DNA from: Symbiodinium natans
Lineage: Eukaryota; Sar; Dinophyceae; Suessiales; Symbiodiniaceae
Reading direction: 5' to 3'
Assembly (NCBI GenBank): GCA_905221605.1
Contig: CAJNDS010002067.1
Location: forward strand, 572,395 to 636,394
DNA length: 64,000 nucleotides
Under the pieces are notes generated by a model. The model saw only the letters and a list, made by a program, of their open reading frames with translations, ran no database searches and had not been told where the DNA came from. The position numbers and the translations under genes are program-made. This document shows, one piece after another, positions 24,334-33,913 of the stretch. Each line of letters opens with the position of its first letter. Position 1 is the stretch's first letter.

Positions 24334-26240
24334 AAAAAGCGTATGTGAGCTGTGCAGGACATTGAATCGTCGTTTGGGTCAATGATGGCGTTTTTTGCGC
24401 GGCGCGCTTTCCGCTGCTTGCTGGCCCCCGCCTTGCTCAAAAATCAACTCTTCATATTCTTCATGTCGGCGCAGACGCAAAGCTCCAGCTTGATGTGAAG
24501 GCCACCTATCTGGGAATGATGCTTTGCACCCTGACGCTGTGGCTTCTCACTCAGCGTGTGTCAGGCCTTGTTGCCTAAGCAGCCTTAGCCTTAGAACATG
24601 GCGCAGGCTTGGCGGCTTTGAGATCTGGTCCTTCAAGACGTTGAGGCAATCGGCAGGGCACGATCCGTCAGATTCTTTCTGTGTGTGTAATGTGGTATGG
24701 CGATCCAGTTGCTTTCTCCTCGTCAAGACGTGGATCGACCCGGAGCCCAATTGTGCATCACACAGATTTACACAGCAGACACAGCATGCGTCAGCGGCAG
24801 AAGATCTGTGTCCAGTGGCGGCAACACCAAGGCCCCAACATGCCGTCATGGTTTATCGTCTCCCTGCTGCCTTCCTGGTGCCTCAGAACTTGCAAATCGC
24901 ATGCATCGCCGGGTATTTTTCTTCAAGACTCTACTGCGCGACTGTCTTGTGCAAGCTGTTGGCAGTTTGGAAAGGCTGCTGTATCCAGTGATCCGACCAA
25001 TGCTCCTGTGGCACCGGGCTCAGAGCTGTCTGGCGAAATGTTCCATCCCACACGCATGTCCGATCGCGCCTCTGTGGCCAGCAGTCCAAACTAGCATGTG
25101 TTTCCTCTGTCGTCTTCTTTTCTTCGGCAGCTGGCGGGCTCATGTTGCGCGCATGTTAAGGAACAAGTGCGCACCACGTGAAGCGACGTGCTCAATACAG
25201 CAGGCAGTACAGCTTTCAGGCAGTACAACATTCTAAAACCAAAGGGGCTCAGACGGGCTGAACCGAAAATGTTGCCTCAACAAGCAGGCCATGGAGTTTC
25301 AGGCAAACAGCCGCAACAAGCAGACCAGGGAGGTTTAGGCGGGCAACTGTACCAGTTGCCGAAATATGCAGGCCAGGGAAGCTCAGGCCGGGCAACTGTG
25401 CCAGCATATTGCCTTAGAAGAAATACAGAAACCAAGAAAGGTTTCAACCAGGATTTGACCAGTAAGCCTTCCTTGTTTGTGGAGACGGCAAGGTTTCTGT
25501 GGCTTCCCGGTTCGCATGGGTTCTTGGCTTCCTGGCTTTTGGCTTCTTGGCTTCCTGGTTTCTGGGCTTCCTGGCTTCCTGGCTCCTTGGCTTCTTGGGC
25601 TGAGCCTCCCCTAGAAGAAGGGGAGCGAAAGAAAATAATGTTATCTGAATGCTTCTTGTTTCATTTACAAAACAACCTTATTACTAGCGGTATCACTGTC
25701 ATTATCACTAGCACTCTCACTATAACTATCACCATCACTATCTGCACAGACAAGATAACCGCGCAAAATACAGTATTATGCGAATGAATGAGCCAGCGAA
25801 AAATGCCCCAATTGTTTTCGGTTTAGGGGGCATTAATAAGCTCTTTTAAACACCATTTCACGCGGGAACAACATTAATAGCACAATAACCGCGAATGCAA
25901 TGATAGCACGGGCCTTCACAAATTCTATGCTTATTGGCCCGTTAAACATTTTCATGAAAAAGGTGAGCTTGCGAACATCACTGGAGAAAACTGAAGAGCG
26001 CAAGCTCACCAGCAGTTGTTTCTATGGTCTCTACTACATCGCAAGTGCACATACTATTGGCGTAAGAGTTAATACGCTCAAGGTTTGGTTTCGGGGGAGG
26101 ACTGGGAGCCCTAGGCCCGTAAGGAACCCTTGTAAAAAGTGTTCTGATGCTCCAGTGCTCTGTAGCTCGGTCAGGACGCCTCACACATGCAAGCACATGA
26201 CTAGGACAACTACTATGACAACTACTACGATGATACGAGT
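24334..26240. other. No recognised gene; short repeats
   Basis: Contains a GGCTTCCT-like tandem tract at about 25499-25600, a TATCAC-like hexamer tract at about 25690-25742, and a perfect 8-bp palindrome (GGCAACTG, 3-nt loop, CAGTTGCC) at 25342-25360 inside a weakly repeated Gln/Gly-rich stretch. Confidence 0.4.
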
Positions 26241-26400
26241 AGTCGTAAGTCGTAAGTAGTAAGTAGCAGGTAGCAGGTAGCAAGTAGCACGTAGCAAGCA
26301 GCAAGTAGCAAGTAGCAAGTAGTAAGTAGTAAGTAGTAAGTAGTACGTAGTAAGTGGTAAGTGGTAAGTAGTAAGTAGTAAGGAGAACGTAGGAAGTAGT
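26241..26400. repeat. 7-bp minisatellite (AAGTAGT/AAGTAGC)n
   Basis: About 160 bp of 7-bp units that abuts the GCTGCTGTT array to its right. Unlike that array, it does not recur at the right edge of the central block. Confidence 0.85.
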
Positions 26401-26408
26401 AACGGGTT

Positions 26409-26557
26409 GTGGTTGTGGTGGTGTTGGTGTTGGTGCTGTTGGTGCTGTTGGTGCTGTTGGTGCTGTTGGTGCTGTTGGTGCTGTTGGTGCTGTTGCTGCT
26501 GTTGCTGCTGTTGCTGCTGTTGCTGCTGTTGCTGCTGTTGCTGCTGTTGCTGCTGTT
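26409..26557. repeat. Left flank microsatellite (GGTGCTGTT/GCTGCTGTT)n
   Basis: 9-bp units change from GGTGCTGTT to GCTGCTGTT and stop abruptly at about 26557, where unique sequence AAGCACTACC begins. The same 9-bp unit in the same orientation resumes at about 45445. This is what an insertion into a pre-existing array would leave. Confidence 0.9.
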
Positions 26558-27050
26558 AAGCACTACCAGCTCAAGCCGCCCGCGCATGGTAGCTGTCGAA
26601 CCGGCCAAGGCCCCGAACTTCATCTCTTTAACAGTCTTTCGGGGCCCTCTTAACATCTCAAGGCTCTCTAGCTTTTGCCAGCTGATGGTCACTTGGAGGC
26701 TTTAGCCCCAAGCATTTTGAGATTCTGCCGCAGACAGCATATCCACGAGCTGGCCCGGTCCCAATTCCGGGGGGAGAACTTAGATCGTCTTAGACTGCAT
26801 CTTTCACTCCTAAGTGTGAGGGTTCTCGTCTTTCCGCAGGACGAGGGGAGTCTGATCGTGCTTCGGCACTTCAGTCGAAACAAGCGGATGGCAGAGGGTT
26901 CAATTCGGAAACACTCCTATCGTCGGGCCTGTCACCGAGCCTTAAGGGACGGTTGCGCAGTACCATATCGAAGGACAAATTTGCCTCTAAGAGGCACAGG
27001 CAAGCGTAGGCACGGCTGCACCTAGTGCAAGCCAGGAAACTAAGGAAAAC
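26558..27050 (+). promoter_or_regulatory. Putative 5' leader of the central element
   Basis: Unique sequence between the left microsatellite and the first ATG of the polyprotein. It carries a perfect 9-bp stem, GGCCCCGAA at 26609-26617 with TTCGGGGCC at 26638-26646, around a 20-nt loop. The polyprotein frame is open back to 26946 but without an earlier ATG. Whether this is a 5' UTR, an internal promoter or a ribozyme region cannot be told. Confidence 0.4.
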
Positions 27051-28955
27051 ATGCATGCTCAATTTGCACCGCAGCTTCCTCTTAGGCAACCGCGCAGGCG
27101 TCACCCCAGAGGAGGTCGCGACGCCAAACCACTGCGAGTTTTCTCATGGAATGCAGGTGGATTAAGCCAGCAATTGTGGGCAGAGTTCAAGGAGTGGCTG
27201 CAACATCAGCAGGACCTTGATGTTATCTTTATCCAGGAAACCCACTGGACTACCTCATCCCAATTTCAAGTGCATGGCTGGACAGCTGTTTCAGGCGGTC
27301 TACCGGATGAAGAGCTCGTGAGGTCCCCTCCCGCTCAAACACCCCAGTTGCCCGGACAGCCTAAGCACCGGCGCTCAGCGGGTGTTCTCACTCTACTATC
27401 GCCTAGCATAGACTCTGCAACACTGCGCTGGCAGGATCTACACCCAGGCCGTGCTCACGAGGTTCACTGCGAAGTCCGAGGTCACCCAGTGCTCCTGCTC
27501 AACTGCTATCAGTACACTAAGCAGCGGGGCATGACGGAGCAAGACCACTATGCCACCCAGAGCAAAGTTCTCTCCTCCCTAGGCAAGTCCCTCTCCAACC
27601 TATCACAGCGCACTGTTCCGGTACTGGCGGGCGACTTCAACTCGTCCCTAAAACCTAATCCCCCCTATGTAGGGGGAGTGGTACCGGCAGGGTCTTCTAA
27701 GCACAAACCGGTTCAGAAGCAGTTCCAGAAGTTTCTTCAGCGAAACTCTCTAGTTGCGCTTAACACATGGCAAGGGCGTAAGGCAAACACCTTCACCTCG
27801 CCACAGGGCAGCTCTCAGATAGATTTTATCTTGACATCCAAATTCTATGCTGCTCAGCTAGCCCGCAAAGTGTGTGTCCTCAAGGACTTTAAGCTGGGAG
27901 CATGGCGTAAAGGCGGCAAACACACGCCACTCCGGACGGCAGTACCGCTCAAGAAGGTCTGGAGACAACCGTTCTCGACCAAAACTCAGCCAGTAGTCCC
28001 TTCTAAACAAAAGTCCCTACTGGCTCAACATGTTAGACAAAATACTCCTCTGGCTAAAACCCTGCGAGACCAAGTTGCACAGGACGTTGATAAACTCCGA
28101 GCGCAGAAGAATGGCGAGCCTCTTCACCCTGATGAGGTCAACGAGCTTCTTCTCGAACATGCCAAGAACTTCCAACCGAGGGACCCAGGAGCAGGCACCT
28201 CAGACGCAGCTCCGACAGCACAACCTCTGTGGCGGCTTCATAACAATCGGCAGACTGCACTAAGGAACCTAAGACGTGAGGATGACGTCATAAATAAGAT
28301 GGCTCGCACCGAGCACCTCAAACAGGCTCAGCGCTCACTAGACGAGGCAGCCAAGACACATGCCCTCCAGATAAAAAATCAGGCCCGAGAAAGGACTCAT
28401 CGCACTCTGACAGAGATTTCTGAGAAGGTCAAACGAGATCCACATGCGGCATATCGCTCTTTAAAACATGTAGCTCCCTGGTCTCCTGCACCTAGAGTCT
28501 GCCTCAGATCGCCATGCGGCCGTATCCTAACTGAGTCCGAGGGGCTAGCAGAGCTAAAGAGACATAGTCTTTCAATCTTCTCCTCGCATCCCCCCCTAGC
28601 CAGTGGCGTAGGCCAAGCCTTGCCCAAGCTGGACAAAAGCAGTCTGGCAAAAGGCATAGCCTCTATAAAGCCGGAAAAGGCAGTACCGCAAGGATCTGCC
28701 CCAGCATCCATGTACCGCCTTTGTGCCTCAACAGTGGCCGATAATTACTGCGACTATCTTGAAGCGGTGCCTCTGCCTCCCGCTCTGACCCATCCGGCGT
28801 GCGAGGTCACCTCCTGCCAAGGGAAGAGCGAACCTCGGCATAACACAGCACCACTGAATCAAGCCGAGCCACCCTCGCTGCCTATTACGGCCAAATCAGC
28901 AGACCTTAGCTTCATACCCAAGCCCTCTAAACCTGCCTCTACCCAAGCCCTCTAA
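27051..28955 (+). CDS. Non-LTR retrotransposon polyprotein, endonuclease part (frameshifted)
   Basis: This nicks target DNA to prime reverse transcription. The N-terminal ~270 residues are an APE-type endonuclease with the catalytic boxes in order: FSWNAGGL, IFIQETHW, NCYQYT, LAGDFNSS, SQIDFILTS and a terminal KHTPL. The middle is basic and helical. The last residues, FIPKPSKP, are the start of the reverse transcriptase fold. The frame ends at 28955 because a 25-bp unit is duplicated (28916-28965), and the rest continues in the next frame from about 28966. Two hairpins (27312, 28794) lie inside the frame. ATG 27051 is the first start after the stop at 26943-26945. The present copy can make the whole protein only by frameshifting. 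Confidence 0.9.
   Translation: MHAQFAPQLPLRQPRRRHPRGGRDAKPLRVFSWNAGGLSQQLWAEFKEWLQHQQDLDVIFIQETHWTTSSQFQVHGWTAVSGGLPDEELVRSPPAQTPQLPGQPKHRRSAGVLTLLSPSIDSATLRWQDLHPGRAHEVHCEVRGHPVLLLNCYQYTKQRGMTEQDHYATQSKVLSSLGKSLSNLSQRTVPVLAGDFNSSLKPNPPYVGGVVPAGSSKHKPVQKQFQKFLQRNSLVALNTWQGRKANTFTSPQGSSQIDFILTSKFYAAQLARKVCVLKDFKLGAWRKGGKHTPLRTAVPLKKVWRQPFSTKTQPVVPSKQKSLLAQHVRQNTPLAKTLRDQVAQDVDKLRAQKNGEPLHPDEVNELLLEHAKNFQPRDPGAGTSDAAPTAQPLWRLHNNRQTALRNLRREDDVINKMARTEHLKQAQRSLDEAAKTHALQIKNQARERTHRTLTEISEKVKRDPHAAYRSLKHVAPWSPAPRVCLRSPCGRILTESEGLAELKRHSLSIFSSHPPLASGVGQALPKLDKSSLAKGIASIKPEKAVPQGSAPASMYRLCASTVADNYCDYLEAVPLPPALTHPACEVTSCQGKSEPRHNTAPLNQAEPPSLPITAKSADLSFIPKPSKPASTQAL
27312..27336 (+). repeat. Hairpin HP1 (inside endonuclease ORF)
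   Basis: Arms GAGC/GCTC around the 17-nt core. It is read in frame as VRSPP, so the core TGA is avoided. Confidence 0.75.
28794..28822 (+). repeat. Hairpin HP2 (inside polyprotein ORF)
   Basis: Arms CCGGC and GCC-aa-GG (2-nt bulge) around a core with A in the central variable position. It is read in frame as CEVTSC, just before the RT domain. Confidence 0.75.
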
Positions 28956-28965
28956 ACCTGCCTCT
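28916..28965 (+). repeat. 25-bp tandem duplication causing a frameshift
   Basis: Two perfect copies of a 25-bp unit beginning ACCCAAGCCCTC, at 28916-28940 and 28941-28965. Because 25 is not a multiple of three, the second copy moves the reading frame by one and creates the stop at 28953-28955. The frames on the two sides differ by exactly the amount this predicts. Confidence 0.95.
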
Positions 28966-31900
28966 AAGCCGGAGAACTTGCGACCGCTAGGCATCATTAG
29001 GCCAGATGGCAAGGGCATAGCCTCTGAGGCTAGGAGACGGCTCGACCCCCTCTTTAAGAAGGCCCACTTTGCCTCCCCTCAATTTGCCTATATTCCAGGC
29101 CGCGGTATCGCCGACGCCCAACTCCGGGTAATTGGCCACGCAAGGCGTGTCCGAGCCATGCTTCGATCCCGAGCACCGGACAGGTTCTGCACTCCCAAGC
29201 GCAAGAAGGGTAAGCCAGATCTGATTGGAGGCTTCACCTTCTCACTAGACCTCTCTCAAGCTTTTGACAAAACAAGTAGAGAGGCTCTCTTGCGCTCACT
29301 AATAACTTACGGGGCCTCACCCGAAGACGTTGAGCTGGTTGCGTCCCTTCATAGGGAAGCCCAGTATAACTTGCGCTATGGAAGAAGCCAGGACACAGTC
29401 ACCTCAACAAGAGGTATAAAGCAAGGCTGCAAACTAGCCCCCTCTCTCTTCTCCCTGGTCATCACGGAGGCGTTCCGGCTTATGGCTACCCACATAGGGT
29501 TCCCTCCCATACAGCAGTTCCTCACAGGCTTTGCGGATGACCTCGTCATTCACCGTGACATCCACAACTGGTCCGATCTCTACGCGGCTCATGACATGGT
29601 CAGATTGTTACTGCATTACCTGCAAGAAGCCGGACTAGAAGTAAATTATGCCAAGTGCAACATCATGGTCAAACTAGCAGGTCGCCACGCACAGCATGCC
29701 AAGAAGCTCTTCAAGTCACAGGAGCTCCGCTCAGGCCGGAAGGTTACGGTCTGGAACATAGATGCCCCAGAGCAACCAAGACGGCCAATTCTGCTCTCGA
29801 CTTCCTCTGTTCTTCCCCCTCTCCCCTCCCTTCCTTCCTTCGAGCTGGTAGACTCCTTCAAGTATCTAGGGGTTATGGTCAGCTACTCAAACCCGGAAGA
29901 TCTTACTTATTCCTTAAGACAAGAGAGAGCGGCGAAGAAAAAACAGACTGTGCGCAAATTCATTCACAATAAGCGCAGAACAAAAACCGCATCTAGGCTG
30001 CTTGTCTGGAGAGCCACCGTCTGGTCTACGGCCACTTTTGGACTTGAATCCGTCGGTCTCTCAGGAAGGCGGGCACGGGCACTCCGTTCATGGCATGCCA
30101 GACAGGTGCGAGCTGTAACACACAACCCTGTGCATAAAACTCGTGAAACTACAGCAGCGCTCTTTGCACGTCTTAAACTCATCTCTCCCATTCAGCAGCT
30201 TCATGATCGCTCAGCCCAGCGCCTAGACTCCCTTCGCAAGCGCCGGCATGCAGCACCAGCGAGTGAGGTCACCTCCTGCTCAACATCCATGCTGGCCAAC
30301 ACGAGTTCTTCGCTCCTCACCCAGTCCGGCGCCTGGCCAAGTGAGGATATCCTAACCATTCCCTCCACCCTGCAAACGGCGGAGGAAATTGTAGCCTCTT
30401 ACAGCAAGCTGCTCAAGGAGGTCGACAATGACCCTTCTCCGGACGTGCCCATGCACACATGTTGTGGCAAGGTATTTCGCACTGCGGCGGGCATGAGAAC
30501 ACACCGGACAGTCAAGCATCCGGCTCCTGTTCCGCCACCCCTTGAATTCTCACGCCTAAAGCACTCCGTGGGAGGCCTGCCTCAATGCTCAAACTGCCAG
30601 GCGAAATTTAAAAACTGGCATAATCTACAACAACACGTTGAGCGCAGAGTCTGCCGACAGGCTGGCTTCAAGCTTTCTAGACCTGAGGCGGCCACTCAGG
30701 CTGACGAAGCTCCTCCCAAGGCGAGTGAGGTCTCCTCCAGCCAGGAGCTCGTGCCCTCGTCAGACTGCCGTGTTACTGCCGCGCCCTCGGTCCAACTTAC
30801 CTTGCAGATAGACACAGTGCCGCTCATCTCGCGCATGCGCACCGAACTGCTGCAACAGGCCGGAACCCAGACCTTCCTCGAGCTCCTCACCGGCCACCTT
30901 GGCCAGCAACTCACCAGGACCTGTCTGCTCTGTGACTCGTGGATAGCCTCCACGACAAAAATAGCCTTCCACCTCACAAAAAAACACGGGGCAGAATGGG
31001 ACTCTTATAAGGCCTCTGCGGGGAATAACACCTCTAAGATGTATGTGCTGACCCGCCTGTCCCCCTGTCCTGCCTGTGGAGTGAAAGTGGAGAGCGCCCC
31101 CCGACATACGAAGCAGTGCCCGGTCATTCAGCAATTACAACTCTTCTTCTTTCTGCACCCTGACGCCCCTCTCTCCAGAATGCACTCGTCCCTCCAACAC
31201 ACTCAACTCTCACATCTCTCGCCCCCCACCTCTGGGGCTGGCGCATCTCCTTCTGCGGTCCCTACCCCCAGGCTGAACACGACAACATCACACCAACACG
31301 AATCTTCCACACAGGCTACCCCCCAACCAACGACGTTCCAACAGCGGACCCTGCAGGCTCCCAATCCCAGGTCTAAGCAAAGCCAGCTTCAGAGATGGTT
31401 TCGCCCAGGGAGTGCCTCCCAGGCTGCACAGCCGGGCGCAGGACCTCCTCAGCCAGCACCGACAGACCTGGATGCCTCTCCTCCGCCACCGCCTCCTGCA
31501 GCTCAGCCTATGCCACAGTTGATTAATCCTCATAACTTGTGCTACGCCATTTCAGTCTTGCAGATGATTAGCGCTCTGAGGGAAGAACCCTCAGTGGACT
31601 GGTCGAACCTTCAGCCTCTCCAGAGGGAACTTCGAGCAAGGGCCTCGCACCCAGTCTCTATTCTTGCACTAGAATCGCTCCCGCATTGTCATCCTGACTG
31701 GAGGCTTGCTAATAGGCAAAGCGATGCACTCGAGTACTTGACGTTTTTGTTGGCTAACCACCATGGCTCCTTACAAGGCACCCCCTGGAAGAGAGTCTAT
31801 GATGCTGACATACCCGACTCAACCGGCTTCTCCCCCCTTCTACTAACCTTCCCGGAAGGCACAGACCCGACCAGGCTGTCCCAGCCTGACTCCCAGGCAG

Positions 31901-32301
31901 CGCCCATCTTAGCCTATTCACTGTCCTTTTTTGTGCACGAGTGGCACTCTCCACATGACTCGAAGGCGGCACTGCTGTATACACCTCCTTATATCTTTGT
32001 GTCTCTGCCAAGGTTCACAAATGCCGGAGAGAAGCAACACTGGAGACTCACGGGCTTGCAGGACGAAATACAGCTGCCTGCATGGACCGGGCCTCACTCT
32101 CAATCCTTTGTTCGCTACAGATCCGTCTCGGGACTCTTTCACATAGGGCAGGAAGCCACCTCAGGTCATTACAGATCCTTCACCTTGCTTCCTTCTCTGC
32201 AGGTAGGGGATGACTCCAGCCCAGGCTTCTCGCCTACGAGCGAGGAACGTGCACAGATCGGGTCAGGAGCTTACCTTATGCTCCTCCAACGCTTAAGTTG
32301 A
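28966..32301 (+). CDS. Non-LTR reverse transcriptase, four zinc fingers, USP-like protease domain
   Basis: This is the continuation of the endonuclease ORF. Counting residues from 28978, the RT covers roughly 1-330: SLDLSQAFD (first catalytic Asp, near 90), GIKQGCKLAPSLFSL near 145, and FADD near 184-187, so the triad is intact. Zinc-finger-like motifs follow: HTCCGKVFRTAAGMRTH, CSNCQAKFKNWHNLQQH, CLLCDSWIASTTKIAFH and CPACGVKVESAPRH. After a Pro/Ser/Gln-rich linker the C-terminus, from about 846, resembles a C19 ubiquitin-specific protease, with NPHNLCYAISVLQ as the Cys box, SGHYRSF as the His box and a final AYLMLLQR. Hairpins lie inside at 30258 and 30709. The TGA stop at 32299-32301 is 10 nt before the next hairpin. 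Confidence 0.9.
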   Translation, partial: KPENLRPLGIIRPDGKGIASEARRRLDPLFKKAHFASPQFAYIPGRGIADAQLRVIGHARRVRAMLRSRAPDRFCTPKRKKGKPDLIGGFTFSLDLSQAFDKTSREALLRSLITYGASPEDVELVASLHREAQYNLRYGRSQDTVTSTRGIKQGCKLAPSLFSLVITEAFRLMATHIGFPPIQQFLTGFADDLVIHRDIHNWSDLYAAHDMVRLLLHYLQEAGLEVNYAKCNIMVKLAGRHAQHAKKLFKSQELRSGRKVTVWNIDAPEQPRRPILLSTSSVLPPLPSLPSFELVDSFKYLGVMVSYSNPEDLTYSLRQERAAKKKQTVRKFIHNKRRTKTASRLLVWRATVWSTATFGLESVGLSGRRARALRSWHARQVRAVTHNPVHKTRETTAALFARLKLISPIQQLHDRSAQRLDSLRKRRHAAPASEVTSCSTSMLANTSSSLLTQSGAWPSEDILTIPSTLQTAEEIVASYSKLLKEVDNDPSPDVPMHTCCGKVFRTAAGMRTHRTVKHPAPVPPPLEFSRLKHSVGGLPQCSNCQAKFKNWHNLQQHVERRVCRQAGFKLSRPEAATQADEAPPKASEVSSSQELVPSSDCRVTAAPSVQLTLQIDTVPLISRMRTELLQQAGTQTFLELLTGHLGQQLTRTCLLCDSWIASTTKIAFHLTKKHGAEWDSYKASAGNNTSKMYVLTRLSPCPACGVKVESAPRHTKQCPVIQQLQLFFFLHPDAPLSRMHSSLQHTQLSHLSPPTSGAGASPSAVPTPRLNTTTSHQHESSTQATPQPTTFQQRTLQAPNPRSKQSQLQRWFRPGSASQAAQPGAGPPQPAPTDLDASPPPPPPAAQPMPQLINPHNLCYAISVLQMISALREEPSVDWSNLQPLQRELRARASHPVSILALESLPHCHPDWRLANRQSDALEYLTFLLANHHGSLQGTPWKRVYDADIPDSTGFSPLLLTFPEGTDPTRLSQPDSQAAPILAYSLSFFVHEWHSPHDSKAALLYTPPYIFVSLPRFTNAGEKQHWRLTGLQDEIQLPAWTGPHSQSFVRYRSVSGLFHIGQEATSGHYRSFTLLPSLQVGDDSSPGFSPTSEERAQIGSGAYLMLLQRLS
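30258..30280 (+). repeat. Hairpin HP3 (inside RT ORF)
   Basis: Full consensus core with only a 3-bp arm, AGC/GCT. It is read in frame as SEVTSC, between the RT and zinc-finger regions. Confidence 0.65.
30709..30748 (+). repeat. Hairpin HP4 (between zinc fingers)
   Basis: Left arm GCTCCT, 5-nt bulge, GGC; right arm GCCAGGAGC; nine pairs. The core is read in frame as SEVSS, in the linker after the second zinc finger. Confidence 0.8.
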
Positions 32302-32311
32302 AGTCCCATTC

Positions 32312-32340
32312 ACCTTCGTGTGAGGTCCCCTCCTGAAGGT
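32312..32340 (+). repeat. Hairpin HP5 (after polyprotein stop)
   Basis: Perfect 6-bp arms ACCTTC/GAAGGT around GTGTGAGGTCCCCTCCT. It begins 10 nt after the stop and ends 50 nt before the next ATG. Confidence 0.85.
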
Positions 32341-32390
32341 AAGCGGGCAGCGTTTTACTTGTGCTACCATGCGCGTCCTCCCTAAGCGCT

Positions 32391-33464
32391 ATGGAGCAAG
32401 CCCAGCAGGAGCTGCTGAACAACCCCGCACTATGCCACGTGCTCTTTAAGAACCTCCCCCATCTTGCCGCTTCATCCATGGCTGCCCGGGCATTTGGCCC
32501 TGACGAACGTTCAACGTCCAGAGAACTGGTTCCTGCTCACGACAGGGACAGGCCTCCCAAACAGCGCCGTCAGCAGAAGGATCTGGAGCAGGACGAGGAA
32601 ATGCCGCCGACTCGATTGCCCTCACCATCCAGGAGGCCCAAGAGGACTGGTCGTCGTAATGGCTCCAGACCAAGGGCCTCGCGCAACGGTCCGCAGCAAT
32701 CAAAGCAGGAGGTCAAACCAACCGCTGACCTCTTGGCTAGCATCATCTTGGCCCTGCTGAATCACGAGGATGAATTGACAGCTTTGCGATACCATCATGG
32801 ATGGATCTTCTACGCCACGGTGCACCAGGCGAACAGTGTGGTTCCCTCCTTGGCACGGATCCAGCAACAGTGGAAATCGGACCAGCCCCAGGACTCCCCT
32901 GGCACGCCTGTTCGCCACGCCCTGTTCATCGGTCTCCTTCACGAGCTGCACACTCGGGCCCAGGGCTTCGATCACGTCGCCTATGACAGCACGAACCAGG
33001 ACAAGGAATCAGCACTTATCTCTCTACCAGGAGCACTTGCCTCCCGAGGCCGACACCACACGGACGAGAACCCTGCCTTCTACTGGAACTACATGAGATG
33101 GGACGCCAAACAGCGGAAGGTAGTCATCGATGCCCAACGCCCTCCTCTCTCGCCCAAGGTTGTCTCCACCCACCTGGCGGCTATGCTCAAGCTAGATCAG
33201 GAACAGCTCACCAAGTTCAGGCCGTCCAGACCGCTGCGAACCAACCTGACGGAAGAAAGGCCGGTCATAGCCTTCCTCCTGGAACTGGCCCTGACTATCG
33301 GAGACGACCACGAGGCAATGCACGCCTTTCGACTTCTAGCGAACAACTCAATCTGGAACTTAGTTGGGGTCACCATGCGCAGGGAGGGCCTAAGACGGTC
33401 TCCACAGATGCAGACCCTCCGCGATCAGCTAGAAGCGCTGCGCACAGGAGGCAACGAGGGCTAA
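32391..33464 (+). CDS. Unknown 357-aa protein, central element
   Basis: I do not recognise this protein. ATG 32391 is chosen because the frame upstream offers only non-ATG starts. Residues about 20-110 are Pro/Arg/Lys-rich and probably disordered. The remainder looks globular and helical, with LLASIILALLNHEDELTAL, a central HALFIGLLHELHTRA, and a C-terminal stretch around ERPVIAFLLELALTIGDDHEA. It has no signal peptide or membrane span. It stands between the RT polyprotein and the other ORFs of the block, same strand, no introns. A nucleic-acid-binding or particle protein of the element is possible from the basic tail, but there is no direct evidence. Confidence 0.65.
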   Translation: MEQAQQELLNNPALCHVLFKNLPHLAASSMAARAFGPDERSTSRELVPAHDRDRPPKQRRQQKDLEQDEEMPPTRLPSPSRRPKRTGRRNGSRPRASRNGPQQSKQEVKPTADLLASIILALLNHEDELTALRYHHGWIFYATVHQANSVVPSLARIQQQWKSDQPQDSPGTPVRHALFIGLLHELHTRAQGFDHVAYDSTNQDKESALISLPGALASRGRHHTDENPAFYWNYMRWDAKQRKVVIDAQRPPLSPKVVSTHLAAMLKLDQEQLTKFRPSRPLRTNLTEERPVIAFLLELALTIGDDHEAMHAFRLLANNSIWNLVGVTMRREGLRRSPQMQTLRDQLEALRTGGNEG

Positions 33465-33473
33465 AGTTTTCCA

Positions 33474-33508
33474 GGACATCCGAGTCGAGGTCCCCTCCTG
33501 AGCTGTCC
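33474..33508 (+). repeat. Hairpin HP6
   Basis: Arms GGACA/TGTCC plus a partly paired inner stretch. The core begins CGAGTCGAGG, one base different from consensus. It starts 9 nt after the stop of the 357-aa ORF. Confidence 0.75.
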
Positions 33509-33560
33509 AAAGCCCCTTCACCTTCCTAGGGGATCTAGCTTGTCACTTAGCTTCAGACAA

Positions 33561-33604
33561 CCCTCTCACTCTCGTGTAGAGGTCCCCTCCTGAGAGAACG
33601 AGGG
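33561..33604 (+). repeat. Hairpin HP7
   Basis: Inner arms CTCTC/GAGAG and outer arms CCCTC/GAGGG. The core is 18 nt because of one extra A (GTGTAGAGG). Confidence 0.8.
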
Positions 33605-33913
33605 CGCTGATGAGTCAGCCCGTTTCTCCCTTCTCTGGAGCCTCGCGCGCACCGTGCCTGCCAGGAAAAGTTTTCTGCACCACACGTCAAGCTTCACTAT
33701 TGCATCGAACTGCCTTCCTCCCATTACAACTGAGGCCGAGCTTCACTTACGCCAACCGTCGACCAGAGCGAGCCACACCACAGGCTCTCGCATGACTTAC
33801 AAGTTATGGGACCGTTTTCCGCCATGTGCCTGACCGAAGCCCTAACTTAGCTCAGCATCAGCCATTCTGCTCATATTGATCAGTACTGACAGTCCCTCCA
33901 CTATCACCACGCC

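Noticed and set aside
28978-28980. A separate start codon for the reverse transcriptase ORF
   Set aside because: Only a TTG is present, and the frame relation to the upstream ORF is fully explained by the 25-bp duplication.
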